This document shows, piece by piece, positions 14,615 to 21,695 of a DNA stretch of 27,444 nt; positions within the stretch are counted from its first letter, which is position 1, and every line of letters begins with the position of its first letter. The DNA lies in NCBI GenBank assembly GCA_031265015.1, contig JAISDG010000048.1, positions 1-27,444 of the forward strand, given 5' to 3'. The DNA is from Spirochaetaceae bacterium (GTDB taxonomy: Bacteria; Spirochaetota; Spirochaetia; Treponematales; Breznakiellaceae). The notes under the pieces are model-generated. The model saw nothing but the letters and a program-made list of their open reading frames with translations, did not search any database and was not told where the DNA came from. Both the position numbers and the translations under genes were made by a program.

Positions 14615-15649
14615 ATGAAGACAATGAAAAAAGTACTGCCGCTTTTGATGCTTGCAGTACTTGGCTTGGTTCTGCTGGGAGCATGTAAACCCAAGCCCGC
14701 AGAGGCGGCGGCGGCCAGCAGTCAGTATGCTATCGTGTTCAAGAGTACGGGGAACCCCTACGGCGAACGGCAGATGGGCGGTTTCGAAGAAGGCATCAAG
14801 GAACAGGGCTTTGAAGCGATCCTCAGGGCGCCCGATCTTCCCACCGCGGAAGCTCAGATCCAGATGATCGAACAGCTTATTGCCCAGCGGGTGGCGGCAA
14901 TTTGTATTGTCGGCAACGACTTTGACGCGCTTCAGCCGGTTTTAAGCAACGCCATGAACCAGGGGATTAAGGTATTTTCTCTGGACTCTTCAGTTAACCC
15001 CGCCAGCCGCATGACCCATGTTAACCAGGCGGACTCTGAAAAGATAGGCCAGACACTGGTAGAGGCGGCTTATGATCTTGCCGACGGCAGCGGCGAATTT
15101 GCTATTCTCTCTGCCACAAGCCAGGCGTCGAACCAGAATCTCTGGATCGACTACATGAAAAAAGAACTGGAAAAACCCCAGTACGCTAACCTGAACCTGG
15201 TTAAGATAGCTTACGGTGACGATCTCCGGGATAAATCAACCTCGGAAACCGAAGCCCTTATTGCAAGCTATCCCAACCTTAAGGTTATTGTCGCCCCCAC
15301 CACCGTAGGCATCGCTGCGGCCGCCAAGGTTACCACCGACAGGGGTCTTATAGGCAAGGTACACGTTACCGGCCTTGGACTGCCTTCGGAAATGGCCGAC
15401 TACATTGACAACGGAGCATGCCCCTATATGTACCTGTGGAATCCTATTGATGTAGGATATTTGGGCGCTTATGTCGGCACCGCCCTGGCAAATGGAGCAA
15501 TTACCGGTGCCGAAGGAGAGACCTTCAGCGCCGGACGGCTTGGCAGCTATACTATCACCAAGGCCCCTGACGGCGGAACCGAAGTACTCCTTGGCCCTCC
15601 CTTTAAGTTTGAACCTTCCAACATCAATGACTGGAAGAGCGTGTATTGA
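14615..15649 (+). CDS. Sugar-binding lipoprotein of the ABC importer (RhaS/LsrB-like)
   Basis: 344 residues, ATG 14615 with a strong AGGAGG six bases before it, suggesting high expression. It has a signal peptide with lipobox L-L-G-A-C; Cys24 is the lipidation site, followed by a short Lys/Pro/Ala linker. The mature protein has the type I periplasmic-binding fold of the ribose/rhamnose/AI-2 group: Y-A-I-V-F-K-S-T-G-N-P-Y near the start, A-Q-I-Q-M-I-E-Q-L-I-A-Q-R-V-A-A-I-C-I-V, F-S-L-D-S-S-V, and V-H-V-T-G-L-G-L-P near the hinge. It should capture the sugar outside the inner membrane and deliver it to the two permeases. The exact ligand cannot be read from sequence. Confidence 0.92.
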   Translation: MKTMKKVLPLLMLAVLGLVLLGACKPKPAEAAAASSQYAIVFKSTGNPYGERQMGGFEEGIKEQGFEAILRAPDLPTAEAQIQMIEQLIAQRVAAICIVGNDFDALQPVLSNAMNQGIKVFSLDSSVNPASRMTHVNQADSEKIGQTLVEAAYDLADGSGEFAILSATSQASNQNLWIDYMKKELEKPQYANLNLVKIAYGDDLRDKSTSETEALIASYPNLKVIVAPTTVGIAAAAKVTTDRGLIGKVHVTGLGLPSEMADYIDNGACPYMYLWNPIDVGYLGAYVGTALANGAITGAEGETFSAGRLGSYTITKAPDGGTEVLLGPPFKFEPSNINDWKSVY

Positions 15650-15666
15650 TAGCCAAGCTTAAAGGT

Positions 15667-15693
15667 AATTTCAAAATAACCGTTTTTGAAATT
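15667..15693 (+). repeat. AT-rich inverted repeat after the binding-protein gene
   Basis: AATTTCAAAA (15667-15676) pairs perfectly with TTTTGAAATT (15684-15693) around a 7-base loop. It has no GC core and no T-run after it, so it is not a classic terminator. It may protect the 3' end of the transporter mRNA or bind a protein. Confidence 0.4.
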
Positions 15694-15711
15694 GGCTGAG
15701 GAAACTTCCTT

Positions 15712-15750
15712 AAAAAAACTGTCCGAAAGCCTTCGGGCTTTCGGACAGTT
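15712..15750 (-). terminator. Strong rho-independent terminator of the yajC-to-lipase operon
   Basis: A 15-bp perfect stem (15717-15731 with 15736-15750) is closed by a TTCG tetraloop in C(UUCG)G context. On the minus strand it is followed at once by a seven-T run (A-run 15712-15718). It lies about 30 bases past the lipase stop codon. On the plus strand it may also block readthrough from the sugar operon, although only a short T stretch follows there. Confidence 0.92.
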
Positions 15751-15782
15751 CTTGCGCCAAACCCATCACAACGAATCCGCGG

Positions 15783-17255
15783 TCAGTATCCTTTTTCCTT
15801 AAGTTCCGCCACCATGCGAATGTAGTACTCTATCACGTCAAACCCCCGGTAATCGGTTCGTTTCAGGTCGATAATGTCCCCATGGGAAATGCCCCGGCCG
15901 GTTTCCGATTCCACGGTACCCCGGAATTCCCCCCACACGGCGGAGGCGGTACTTACCAGGCCGTCGTTATCCCCTTCCATGGACCTGATAAGGCGGTAAG
16001 TCAGGGACAAAAGCGGATCGCTGGAAGCGCTTTTCATCCGGCTCATAAAACTTTGATAATATACCCCCGGAACGTCGGGAACGGTTTTGTTGAATTCTTC
16101 ACTGCTCGCGGTGGCAAATTGACGGGTGGCGGTATAGAAATTGGGGTTTTTATCTCCCAAACGGCGAAAGGTTCCGTCAAAGCATTTTGCCGTAAAGCGG
16201 TAAACCCAGCCGGGGAGGGCGCAGGCCCGGTCCACAAAACGGCAGCCCCGGTGGGGCGTGCTGATGGTGGTCAGGGAAGCTACCTTGTCTGCCATGCCCA
16301 GGATGCTTATCGCGTAGCGGGAATCCAGGCCCCCCTTGGAATGGGCAATAATGTTAACCTTTTCCGCCCCCGTCTCTTCCAGTACCGACAAGATCCTGTC
16401 CCGTAAATCCCCGGCGTTATCCGCCACGGTTCCCACCGCTTCCTGGCTGCCGTAATACACTGAAGCCCCGTTACGGATAAGTTCCCGGGGTATGCGTCCC
16501 CAGTAGTTAAAGTACTTAAGATCCCGGAAGAGTATTCCGTGGACCATCACCAGAGGGTACCTGGTTTTGCAGATATCCTTTTCCGCCCTGACAAGATGAA
16601 GATTCGCTTTGTATAGGGCAAAATCGTATTCTTCGTATACCAGGCGGCAGGCGTACAAAAGGACGATGACGTTCAGCGGCGGTATCCACATGGTAAGAAG
16701 GATGATGATCCGCCGGAACAGGCCAAGCCGTTTGGAGGTACAGAAGATCCTGACGACGCCGTTCCCCAGGATAAAAAACGATGTCAAAATCCCATACACG
16801 GCGTTGCCGATAAATAGGGCGTTCGGGATTTCCCCGTTCCGCCGCAGCAAAAGCCAGCTTACCGTCAGCAGGGGAAGCTCCAGTATCACCGCCCAAAGCC
16901 CCGCGTATACCAGATACCGCCCGCCTATCATCACCGACAGCCGGAACCGTCCCGCCCGGTCAAGGAACGACCCTTCTTTTTTCAGTATCTTTCTTTTGTT
17001 CCGGGCGGGGAACACATTCAGCCGTATCCATACATAAAAGATACAGATCCCCGCCCAGGCCAGAGAAACGGCGCGGAGGGGAACGGGAAAGCCGGCGGGA
17101 TTAACCCGGTAAAACCAGAAAGCTCCCAGGGGTATGTTAAGGGCCAGGGGAAGGTACAGTGTTAAGGGCAGGGGATGAAGCAGATTGATTTTTCCCGCGC
17201 CGTCCAGCGCAAGGAGTACGCCCGCCGCGGCCAGGAACAGCATAAAGGCTGTCAT
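15783..17255 (-). CDS. Membrane-embedded alpha/beta-hydrolase (triacylglycerol-lipase-like)
   Basis: 490 residues. The first ~205 residues contain about six hydrophobic segments (near 3-19, 28-48, 62-79, 110-135, 143-165, 178-200). The rest is a hydrolase domain resembling bacterial true lipases: oxyanion loop M-V-H-G-I-L, nucleophile elbow A-H-S-K-G-G with Ser306, T-I-S-T-P-H-R-G, Asp431 (D-N-D-G-L-V) and His458 (I-S-H-G-D). The triad is complete; Ala replaces the first Gly of G-x-S-x-G, as in some esterases. A substrate within the membrane or envelope lipids is likely. The start overlaps the HD gene stop as ATGA, and the gene is last in its operon. Which side of the membrane the active domain faces is uncertain. 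Confidence 0.82.
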   Translation of the reverse strand: MTAFMLFLAAAGVLLALDGAGKINLLHPLPLTLYLPLALNIPLGAFWFYRVNPAGFPVPLRAVSLAWAGICIFYVWIRLNVFPARNKRKILKKEGSFLDRAGRFRLSVMIGGRYLVYAGLWAVILELPLLTVSWLLLRRNGEIPNALFIGNAVYGILTSFFILGNGVVRIFCTSKRLGLFRRIIILLTMWIPPLNVIVLLYACRLVYEEYDFALYKANLHLVRAEKDICKTRYPLVMVHGILFRDLKYFNYWGRIPRELIRNGASVYYGSQEAVGTVADNAGDLRDRILSVLEETGAEKVNIIAHSKGGLDSRYAISILGMADKVASLTTISTPHRGCRFVDRACALPGWVYRFTAKCFDGTFRRLGDKNPNFYTATRQFATASSEEFNKTVPDVPGVYYQSFMSRMKSASSDPLLSLTYRLIRSMEGDNDGLVSTASAVWGEFRGTVESETGRGISHGDIIDLKRTDYRGFDVIEYYIRMVAELKEKGY

Positions 17256-17812
17256 GGCTGGGGATTAACAATGGACGAAAGATACCGCCGCCGGGAATTC
17301 ACCAGGGACTTTAGTTCCTGAAGCATATTTTTGTCTACCTCTTCCGCAATGGGATAAATATACCGTACCGTTTCGTCCGTATACCGGGCGATAAATTCGG
17401 TATTCACGACAAAACCCAGGGAAATCATGTTGGAGATCCGGTCCGCGGATTTAAGAATCTTGGCGTTCCAGGAGCCGGTTTCCCTTATTCTGGTCAGAAA
17501 GTCACTCTTGGGTTCTCCCGGATTACGGGTTACCTGAAGCACCAGATCGTATACCGCGGGGCTTTCATAATCAATGGAAAGCAGGAGGTTGTGGTTAAAG
17601 TCGGGAATGTCTTCGATAACGTCGTGGACCAGGGCCGCCTTCAAAATCACCGAATCTATGTAGCCGTAGTCGATGAGGGTTGCCATGGTATCGAACTGGT
17701 GGCGAAACATGTTGCCGCCCCCCTCCCGGGTTTTCCCGATCAACAAGGTAGCAAGCTGCATATAGGGGGCCAGATAGGTTCCCTTAAGCAGCATCATCTC
17801 ATAGGAAGTCAT
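17252..17812 (-). CDS. HD-domain protein resembling a small alarmone (ppGpp) hydrolase
   Basis: 186 residues, about the size of Mesh1-type single-domain hydrolases. The HD residues of the RelA/SpoT hydrolase domain are all present: Arg37-His38 (M-F-R-H-Q), His63-Asp64 with Glu67-Asp68 (V-H-D-V-I-E-D), and Asp124 with Asn128 (K-S-A-D-R-I-S-N-M). No synthetase or TGS domain is present. It likely binds Mn2+ and removes the 3'-pyrophosphate of (p)ppGpp, although other nucleotide substrates are possible. It lies 55 bases after valS and overlaps the lipase by four bases. The start at ATG 17812 has a loose GGGGGTAGGT upstream. Placement next to an aminoacyl-tRNA synthetase is suggestive of a stringent-response role (inference). 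Confidence 0.8.
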   Translation of the reverse strand: MTSYEMMLLKGTYLAPYMQLATLLIGKTREGGGNMFRHQFDTMATLIDYGYIDSVILKAALVHDVIEDIPDFNHNLLLSIDYESPAVYDLVLQVTRNPGEPKSDFLTRIRETGSWNAKILKSADRISNMISLGFVVNTEFIARYTDETVRYIYPIAEEVDKNMLQELKSLVNSRRRYLSSIVNPQP

Positions 17813-17867
17813 GCAAACCTACCCCCTAGTACAGACGGAGGCCGCGCCGGTGTATCGAACATGAAAC

Positions 17868-20621
17868 TCACGCAAACCCCTTGAGGTACGTTTCTATTTT
17901 GCCGGTCCGTTCCCGGGCTTCGGCAAGCTTTTGCTTTTCCCTTTCCACCAGTTCCGCCGGAGCGTTTTTAACAAATTCGGGATTGGCGATCTTTGCTTCC
18001 AGGCCGACGATAAACTGTTTATCCCGGCCCAGGTTTTTTTCAAATTTTGTCCGCAGGGCTTTCAGGTCTACCGCCTCGCCTATGAAGAGCAGCGCTTCCC
18101 AGCCTGTTCCTGCCAGGGTGACGGCCCCCGCCGCGCCGCCCTCTTCGGGAGCGGTCCGCAGTTCCCCAAGCCCTGCGAGAAGTTTTACCAGTTCGGCGTT
18201 TTCCGCCAGGAAGGGGGCTTTGTCAGCCCCGGCCGTCACAAAGGCCCGCAGCTTTTTATCCGGCGTTATGGTACACTCGCTGCGGCAGGTCCGGATCTGA
18301 CGGACCAGATCCTGGAGGAAGGCAAATTTGGCCTCGTTTTCGGGATCATCAAGTTTTTCGTTATATTCGGGATACGCGGCGTTAACAAGCAATGTTCCGC
18401 TTCCTTTACATTCCCCCGGCAGTTTGCCGTAAATTTCTTCGGTAACAAAGGGAATCAGCGGATGGAGGAGCCGGAGCGATTGGGCAAGAACGTCAAGCAG
18501 CACCGTGGCGGCCCGGTCCTTTTCCCTATCGGGATCGCCCTCTTTGATTGACAGCGGCTGACCTTGAGTGGACAACGGCTGTCCCTTAAGGGACAGCGGC
18601 TGTCTTTTGATAGACAGCTTGGAAGCTTCCACATACCAGTCGCAGAAATCGTTCCAGAAATATTCATACGCGGAGATGGCTGCGTCATTAAAGCGGTAGG
18701 AGCTAAAAGCTTCGGTCATGGTTTTGGCGGCGGCGTTGAGCCGGGAATAGATCCACCGGTCAACCGGAAGGAGTTCCGGCCGCTCCACGATGTTCCGGCC
18801 TTCCATGTTCATCAGGATGTAGCGGCCGGCATTCCAGACCTTGTTGGCAAATTTCGATCCCAGCCTGAAAGATTCCCTGTCCACCAGCAGATCCTGGCCC
18901 TGGGCGCACATGAACGCCAGGGTATATTTAAGGGCGTCCGCGCCAAACTCGTCCACCAGTTCCAGGGGATCCAGGCCGTTCCCCAGGCTTTTGCTCATCT
19001 TCCGGCCCTTCTTGTCGCGGATAAGGCCGTGAATATAAATGTCCCGGAACGGCGCCTTGCCGGTAAACTCCATACCCGCCATGATCATCCGGGCCACCCA
19101 GAAAAAGATGATGTCATAGGCGGTTATCAATGCCTGGGTGGGATAAAAGGTTTTGTAATCCTCCGTTTCGCAGGAAGGGTTTTCCCAGCCCAGGGTGGTA
19201 AAGGGCCAGAGCCAGCTGGAAAACCAGGTATCCAGCACATCCTGGTCCTGCTCCACCTGGGGCGAACCGCATTTGGGACAGGCGGAAAGATCCGTCCGGG
19301 ATACGGAGGTTTCCCCGCAGGCGGAACATTTCCAGGCGGGGATACGGTGACCCCACCAGAGCTGGCGGCTGACACACCAGTCCCGGATATTTTCCAGCCA
19401 GTGCCGGTAGGTGTTTTCCCATTTCCGGGGATAAAAGACAATTTCCCCCCGCCGCCACGCGGCCAGGGCTTTTTCCGCCAGGGGCTTCATCCGTACAAAC
19501 CACTGCTCCGACAGGAAGGGCTCAATGACCGTATGACAGCGGTAGCAGTGGCCTACGGCGTGGCGGATTGCCTCGTCCCGGATAAAATAACCGCCCCCGG
19601 TTAAATCCCCGAGTACCGCTTCCCGGGCGTCTTTGACCGTTAGGCCTGAGTACTTTGCGGGGACCTCGCCGTTCAGGCGGCCTTCGGCGGTCAGAATATT
19701 GATCACCGGAAGCCCGTGGCGCTTTGCCAGATCCCAGTCGTTGGGATCGTGGGCGGGGGTGATCTTTACTACCCCGGTGCCAAATTCCCTGTCCACATAG
19801 GTATCGGCCACCACGGGGATAAGCCGGTCCGTCAGGGGAAGGAGAACCTGTTTGCCTACCAGGTCCCGGTAGCGTTCATCTTCGGGATGAACAGCCACCG
19901 CGGTATCCCCCAGCATTGTTTCGGGCCGGGTGGTGGCCAGTTCAATATAGCCGGCGGAACCATCCGCCCTGCCGCTGGAGTCCGCCACGGGATACCGGAT
20001 ATGGTACATCTTTCCGGCGACATCCTCGTGATCCACTTCGTCATCCGACAGGGCGGTACCGCAGGAACAGCACCAGTTAACCAGGTAATTCCCCTTGTAG
20101 AGGAGGTCCCGCTCGTAGAGGGAGACAAACACTTCCCGCACCGCCCGGGAAAGGCCCTCATCCAGGGTAAACCGTTCCCGGGACCAGTCTACCGACGCGC
20201 CGATTCGGGCAAGCTGGCGGGAAATAACCCCGTGATGTTCCCTGGCCACCTTCCAGGCTTCTTCCACAAATTGTTCCCGGCCCAAACTGCGGCGATCCAC
20301 GCCCCTTTCCCGGAGCCGTTTTTCCACCACATTCTGAGTGGCAATTCCCGCGTGATCCGTACCCGGCACCCAAAGGGTTTGTTCGCCCCGCATACGGTGA
20401 AAGCGGATGACAATATCCTGGAGAGAATTGTTCAGTCCGTGACCCAGGTGAAGAACGCCGGTTACATTGGGCGGGGGAATGACGATAGTAAAGGTTCTAC
20501 CGTTTACCGTTCCATCCTCCCGGGACCCGGGCTTAAAAGCGCCGGAATCTTTCCACAGGGCGTAAATCCTGTCTTCAAAGCTTTTTGGATCGTAGGCTTT
20601 TTCCAGCTCAATCGCCTTCAT
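17868..20621 (-). CDS. valS: Valyl-tRNA synthetase
   Basis: 917 residues, a class Ia synthetase that charges tRNA-Val. It has the HIGH motif as H-L-G-H (58-61, after P-P-P-N-V-T-G), the editing domain with A-T-T-R-P-E-T-M-L-G-D, a zinc-binding Cys cluster (C-S-A-C-G ... C-P-K-C-G), W-F-S-S-W-L-W-P and K-M-S-K-S near residue 539. The C-terminal Lys/Glu coiled coil typical of bacterial ValRS closes the protein. Unusually, after C-D-W-Y-V-E-A-S-K (residues ~666-693) the anticodon-binding domain carries a heptad tandem repeat L-S-x-K-G-Q-P absent from typical ValRS. ATG 20621 overlaps the ispH stop (ATGA), with AAGGAG five bases before it inside ispH. Confidence 0.97.
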   Translation of the reverse strand: MKAIELEKAYDPKSFEDRIYALWKDSGAFKPGSREDGTVNGRTFTIVIPPPNVTGVLHLGHGLNNSLQDIVIRFHRMRGEQTLWVPGTDHAGIATQNVVEKRLRERGVDRRSLGREQFVEEAWKVAREHHGVISRQLARIGASVDWSRERFTLDEGLSRAVREVFVSLYERDLLYKGNYLVNWCCSCGTALSDDEVDHEDVAGKMYHIRYPVADSSGRADGSAGYIELATTRPETMLGDTAVAVHPEDERYRDLVGKQVLLPLTDRLIPVVADTYVDREFGTGVVKITPAHDPNDWDLAKRHGLPVINILTAEGRLNGEVPAKYSGLTVKDAREAVLGDLTGGGYFIRDEAIRHAVGHCYRCHTVIEPFLSEQWFVRMKPLAEKALAAWRRGEIVFYPRKWENTYRHWLENIRDWCVSRQLWWGHRIPAWKCSACGETSVSRTDLSACPKCGSPQVEQDQDVLDTWFSSWLWPFTTLGWENPSCETEDYKTFYPTQALITAYDIIFFWVARMIMAGMEFTGKAPFRDIYIHGLIRDKKGRKMSKSLGNGLDPLELVDEFGADALKYTLAFMCAQGQDLLVDRESFRLGSKFANKVWNAGRYILMNMEGRNIVERPELLPVDRWIYSRLNAAAKTMTEAFSSYRFNDAAISAYEYFWNDFCDWYVEASKLSIKRQPLSLKGQPLSTQGQPLSIKEGDPDREKDRAATVLLDVLAQSLRLLHPLIPFVTEEIYGKLPGECKGSGTLLVNAAYPEYNEKLDDPENEAKFAFLQDLVRQIRTCRSECTITPDKKLRAFVTAGADKAPFLAENAELVKLLAGLGELRTAPEEGGAAGAVTLAGTGWEALLFIGEAVDLKALRTKFEKNLGRDKQFIVGLEAKIANPEFVKNAPAELVEREKQKLAEARERTGKIETYLKGFA
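18543..18626 (-). repeat. In-frame 21-bp tandem repeat inside valS
   Basis: Four consecutive 21-bp units start at 18543, 18564, 18585 and 18606; the fourth is partly degenerate. Each contains the core GACAGCGGCTG or a close variant, and the third reads GGACAGC-G-GCTGTC, a near-palindrome. Because 21 is divisible by three, the repeat adds heptads (L-S-x-K-G-Q-P) without breaking the frame. Confidence 0.85.
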
Positions 20622-21646
20622 GCATGCTCCTTAACCTTGTTCAAATATAGCAATGCCCGCTCTATTTCATCAATCACGCTGTCCGGGGTGGAAGCGCCGG
20701 CGCTGAGCCCCACCACGGGGTACGCGCCGGCTTCCGCCGGCAAATCCGCGGCGGATTCGGCAAGCCAGGCGGGCTTGCCGCATTCCCGCGCGATAGACAG
20801 AAGCCGCCGGGTATTGGCGGAATTCCGGCCCCCGGCTATGACCAGGGCGTCCGCCAGGGAACAGAGTTCCCGCAGGGCGTTCTGCCGGTCCCGGGTTGCC
20901 CCGCAGATCGTCCTCTGTACTTCCAGATTGGGAAAACTCTTTGTCAGCGCCGCCGCAATGTCCGAGTATTCGGCTTCGGAAATCGTGGTCTGTCCTATCA
21001 GGGCGGTTTTTACGGGGAAATTCTCCGGCGCCCCGTTCAGCGCGGTCCGGGCGGCGGCCTCCGCCTCTTCGGGGCTGCCCACAATAATACAGGGGGGAAA
21101 GGTTTCGCCCGCCGGAACTTTTCCGGTTTCACCAACGGCTTTACCGCTGTCCCTGCCAAGGGCGCCGCCGCGGATGTCTCCGAGGCCGCCGTTCTTTCCC
21201 GTCAGGACATAACCGTATATGCCCTGGATTTCCGCGTGATCCCGCTCCCCCGCCAGAAAAATCAAATACCCCCGTTCCGCCAGGGACCGGGCCGCGAGCT
21301 GGCTGGCCTTAACCCGGGGGCAGGTGGCGTCCACAATCCTGAAGGCAGATTTTTTCCGCCCGTCCCGATCTCCCCGGAGGAGCAGCTTTTTTTCCACCCC
21401 GGGACTGATCCCGTGGGCCCGGATAATAACCGCCCCGTTCCGGAAATCCCGGCCCGGCTTTTCAAGGTCCGCTTCGTCCAGGATCCGGACGCCCCGGTCC
21501 GCCAGAAAAGCAAGGGTCTGGGGATTGTGTATCAGGGGACCCATGGTATAGACCTGTTCAGGTCCCGCGAGCTCCGCCTCCGTCATTTCAACCGCCCGGC
21601 GTACTCCCATACAGAACCCCAGAACCTTTGCCCGTAAAACTTTCAT
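20618..21646 (-). CDS. ispH: 4-hydroxy-3-methylbut-2-enyl diphosphate reductase
   Basis: 342 residues from ATG 21646, chosen because M-K-V-L-R-A-K-V-L-G-F-C-M-G-V-R-R is the usual N-terminus; the frame is open further upstream but that part is not IspH-like. This is the last enzyme of the MEP isoprenoid pathway, an iron-sulfur protein making IPP and DMAPP. The three cluster cysteines are Cys12, Cys109 (A-T-C-P) and Cys248 (T-I-C-G-A-T). Substrate residues include His40 (I-H-N), His78 (A-H-G), His137 and Glu139 (D-H-A-E-I-Q-G), G-Q-T-T and N-S-A-N-T. A Gly-rich insertion of roughly 30 residues (about 150-185) makes it longer than E. coli IspH. It overlaps valS by four bases. Confidence 0.95.
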   Translation of the reverse strand: MKVLRAKVLGFCMGVRRAVEMTEAELAGPEQVYTMGPLIHNPQTLAFLADRGVRILDEADLEKPGRDFRNGAVIIRAHGISPGVEKKLLLRGDRDGRKKSAFRIVDATCPRVKASQLAARSLAERGYLIFLAGERDHAEIQGIYGYVLTGKNGGLGDIRGGALGRDSGKAVGETGKVPAGETFPPCIIVGSPEEAEAAARTALNGAPENFPVKTALIGQTTISEAEYSDIAAALTKSFPNLEVQRTICGATRDRQNALRELCSLADALVIAGGRNSANTRRLLSIARECGKPAWLAESAADLPAEAGAYPVVGLSAGASTPDSVIDEIERALLYLNKVKEHA

Positions 21647-21664
21647 GCTGTCCGCCGGAAATGA

Positions 21665-21691
21665 ACCGGAGCCGGAAAATCCGGCTCCGGT
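21665..21691 (-). terminator. Hairpin between secF and ispH
   Basis: A perfect 12-bp stem, ACCGGAGCCGGA (21665-21676) with TCCGGCTCCGGT (21680-21691), and a 3-base loop, fills most of the 49-bp gap. On the minus strand the bases after it (TCATTTCC) are not a real T-run, so it may attenuate, act as an mRNA-processing barrier, or be a weak terminator rather than end the operon. Confidence 0.45.
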
Positions 21692-21695
21692 ACGT

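Noticed and set aside
21144..21153. Ten bases (GGGACAGCGG on the minus strand) in the ispH insertion identical to part of the valS repeat
   Set aside because: A single 10-base match in 27 kb on two strands is plausible by chance and lacks the 21-bp periodicity.
19716..21212. Plus-strand open frame of 498 codons opposite valS and ispH
   Set aside because: It crosses two certain genes on the other strand and has no recognisable motif.
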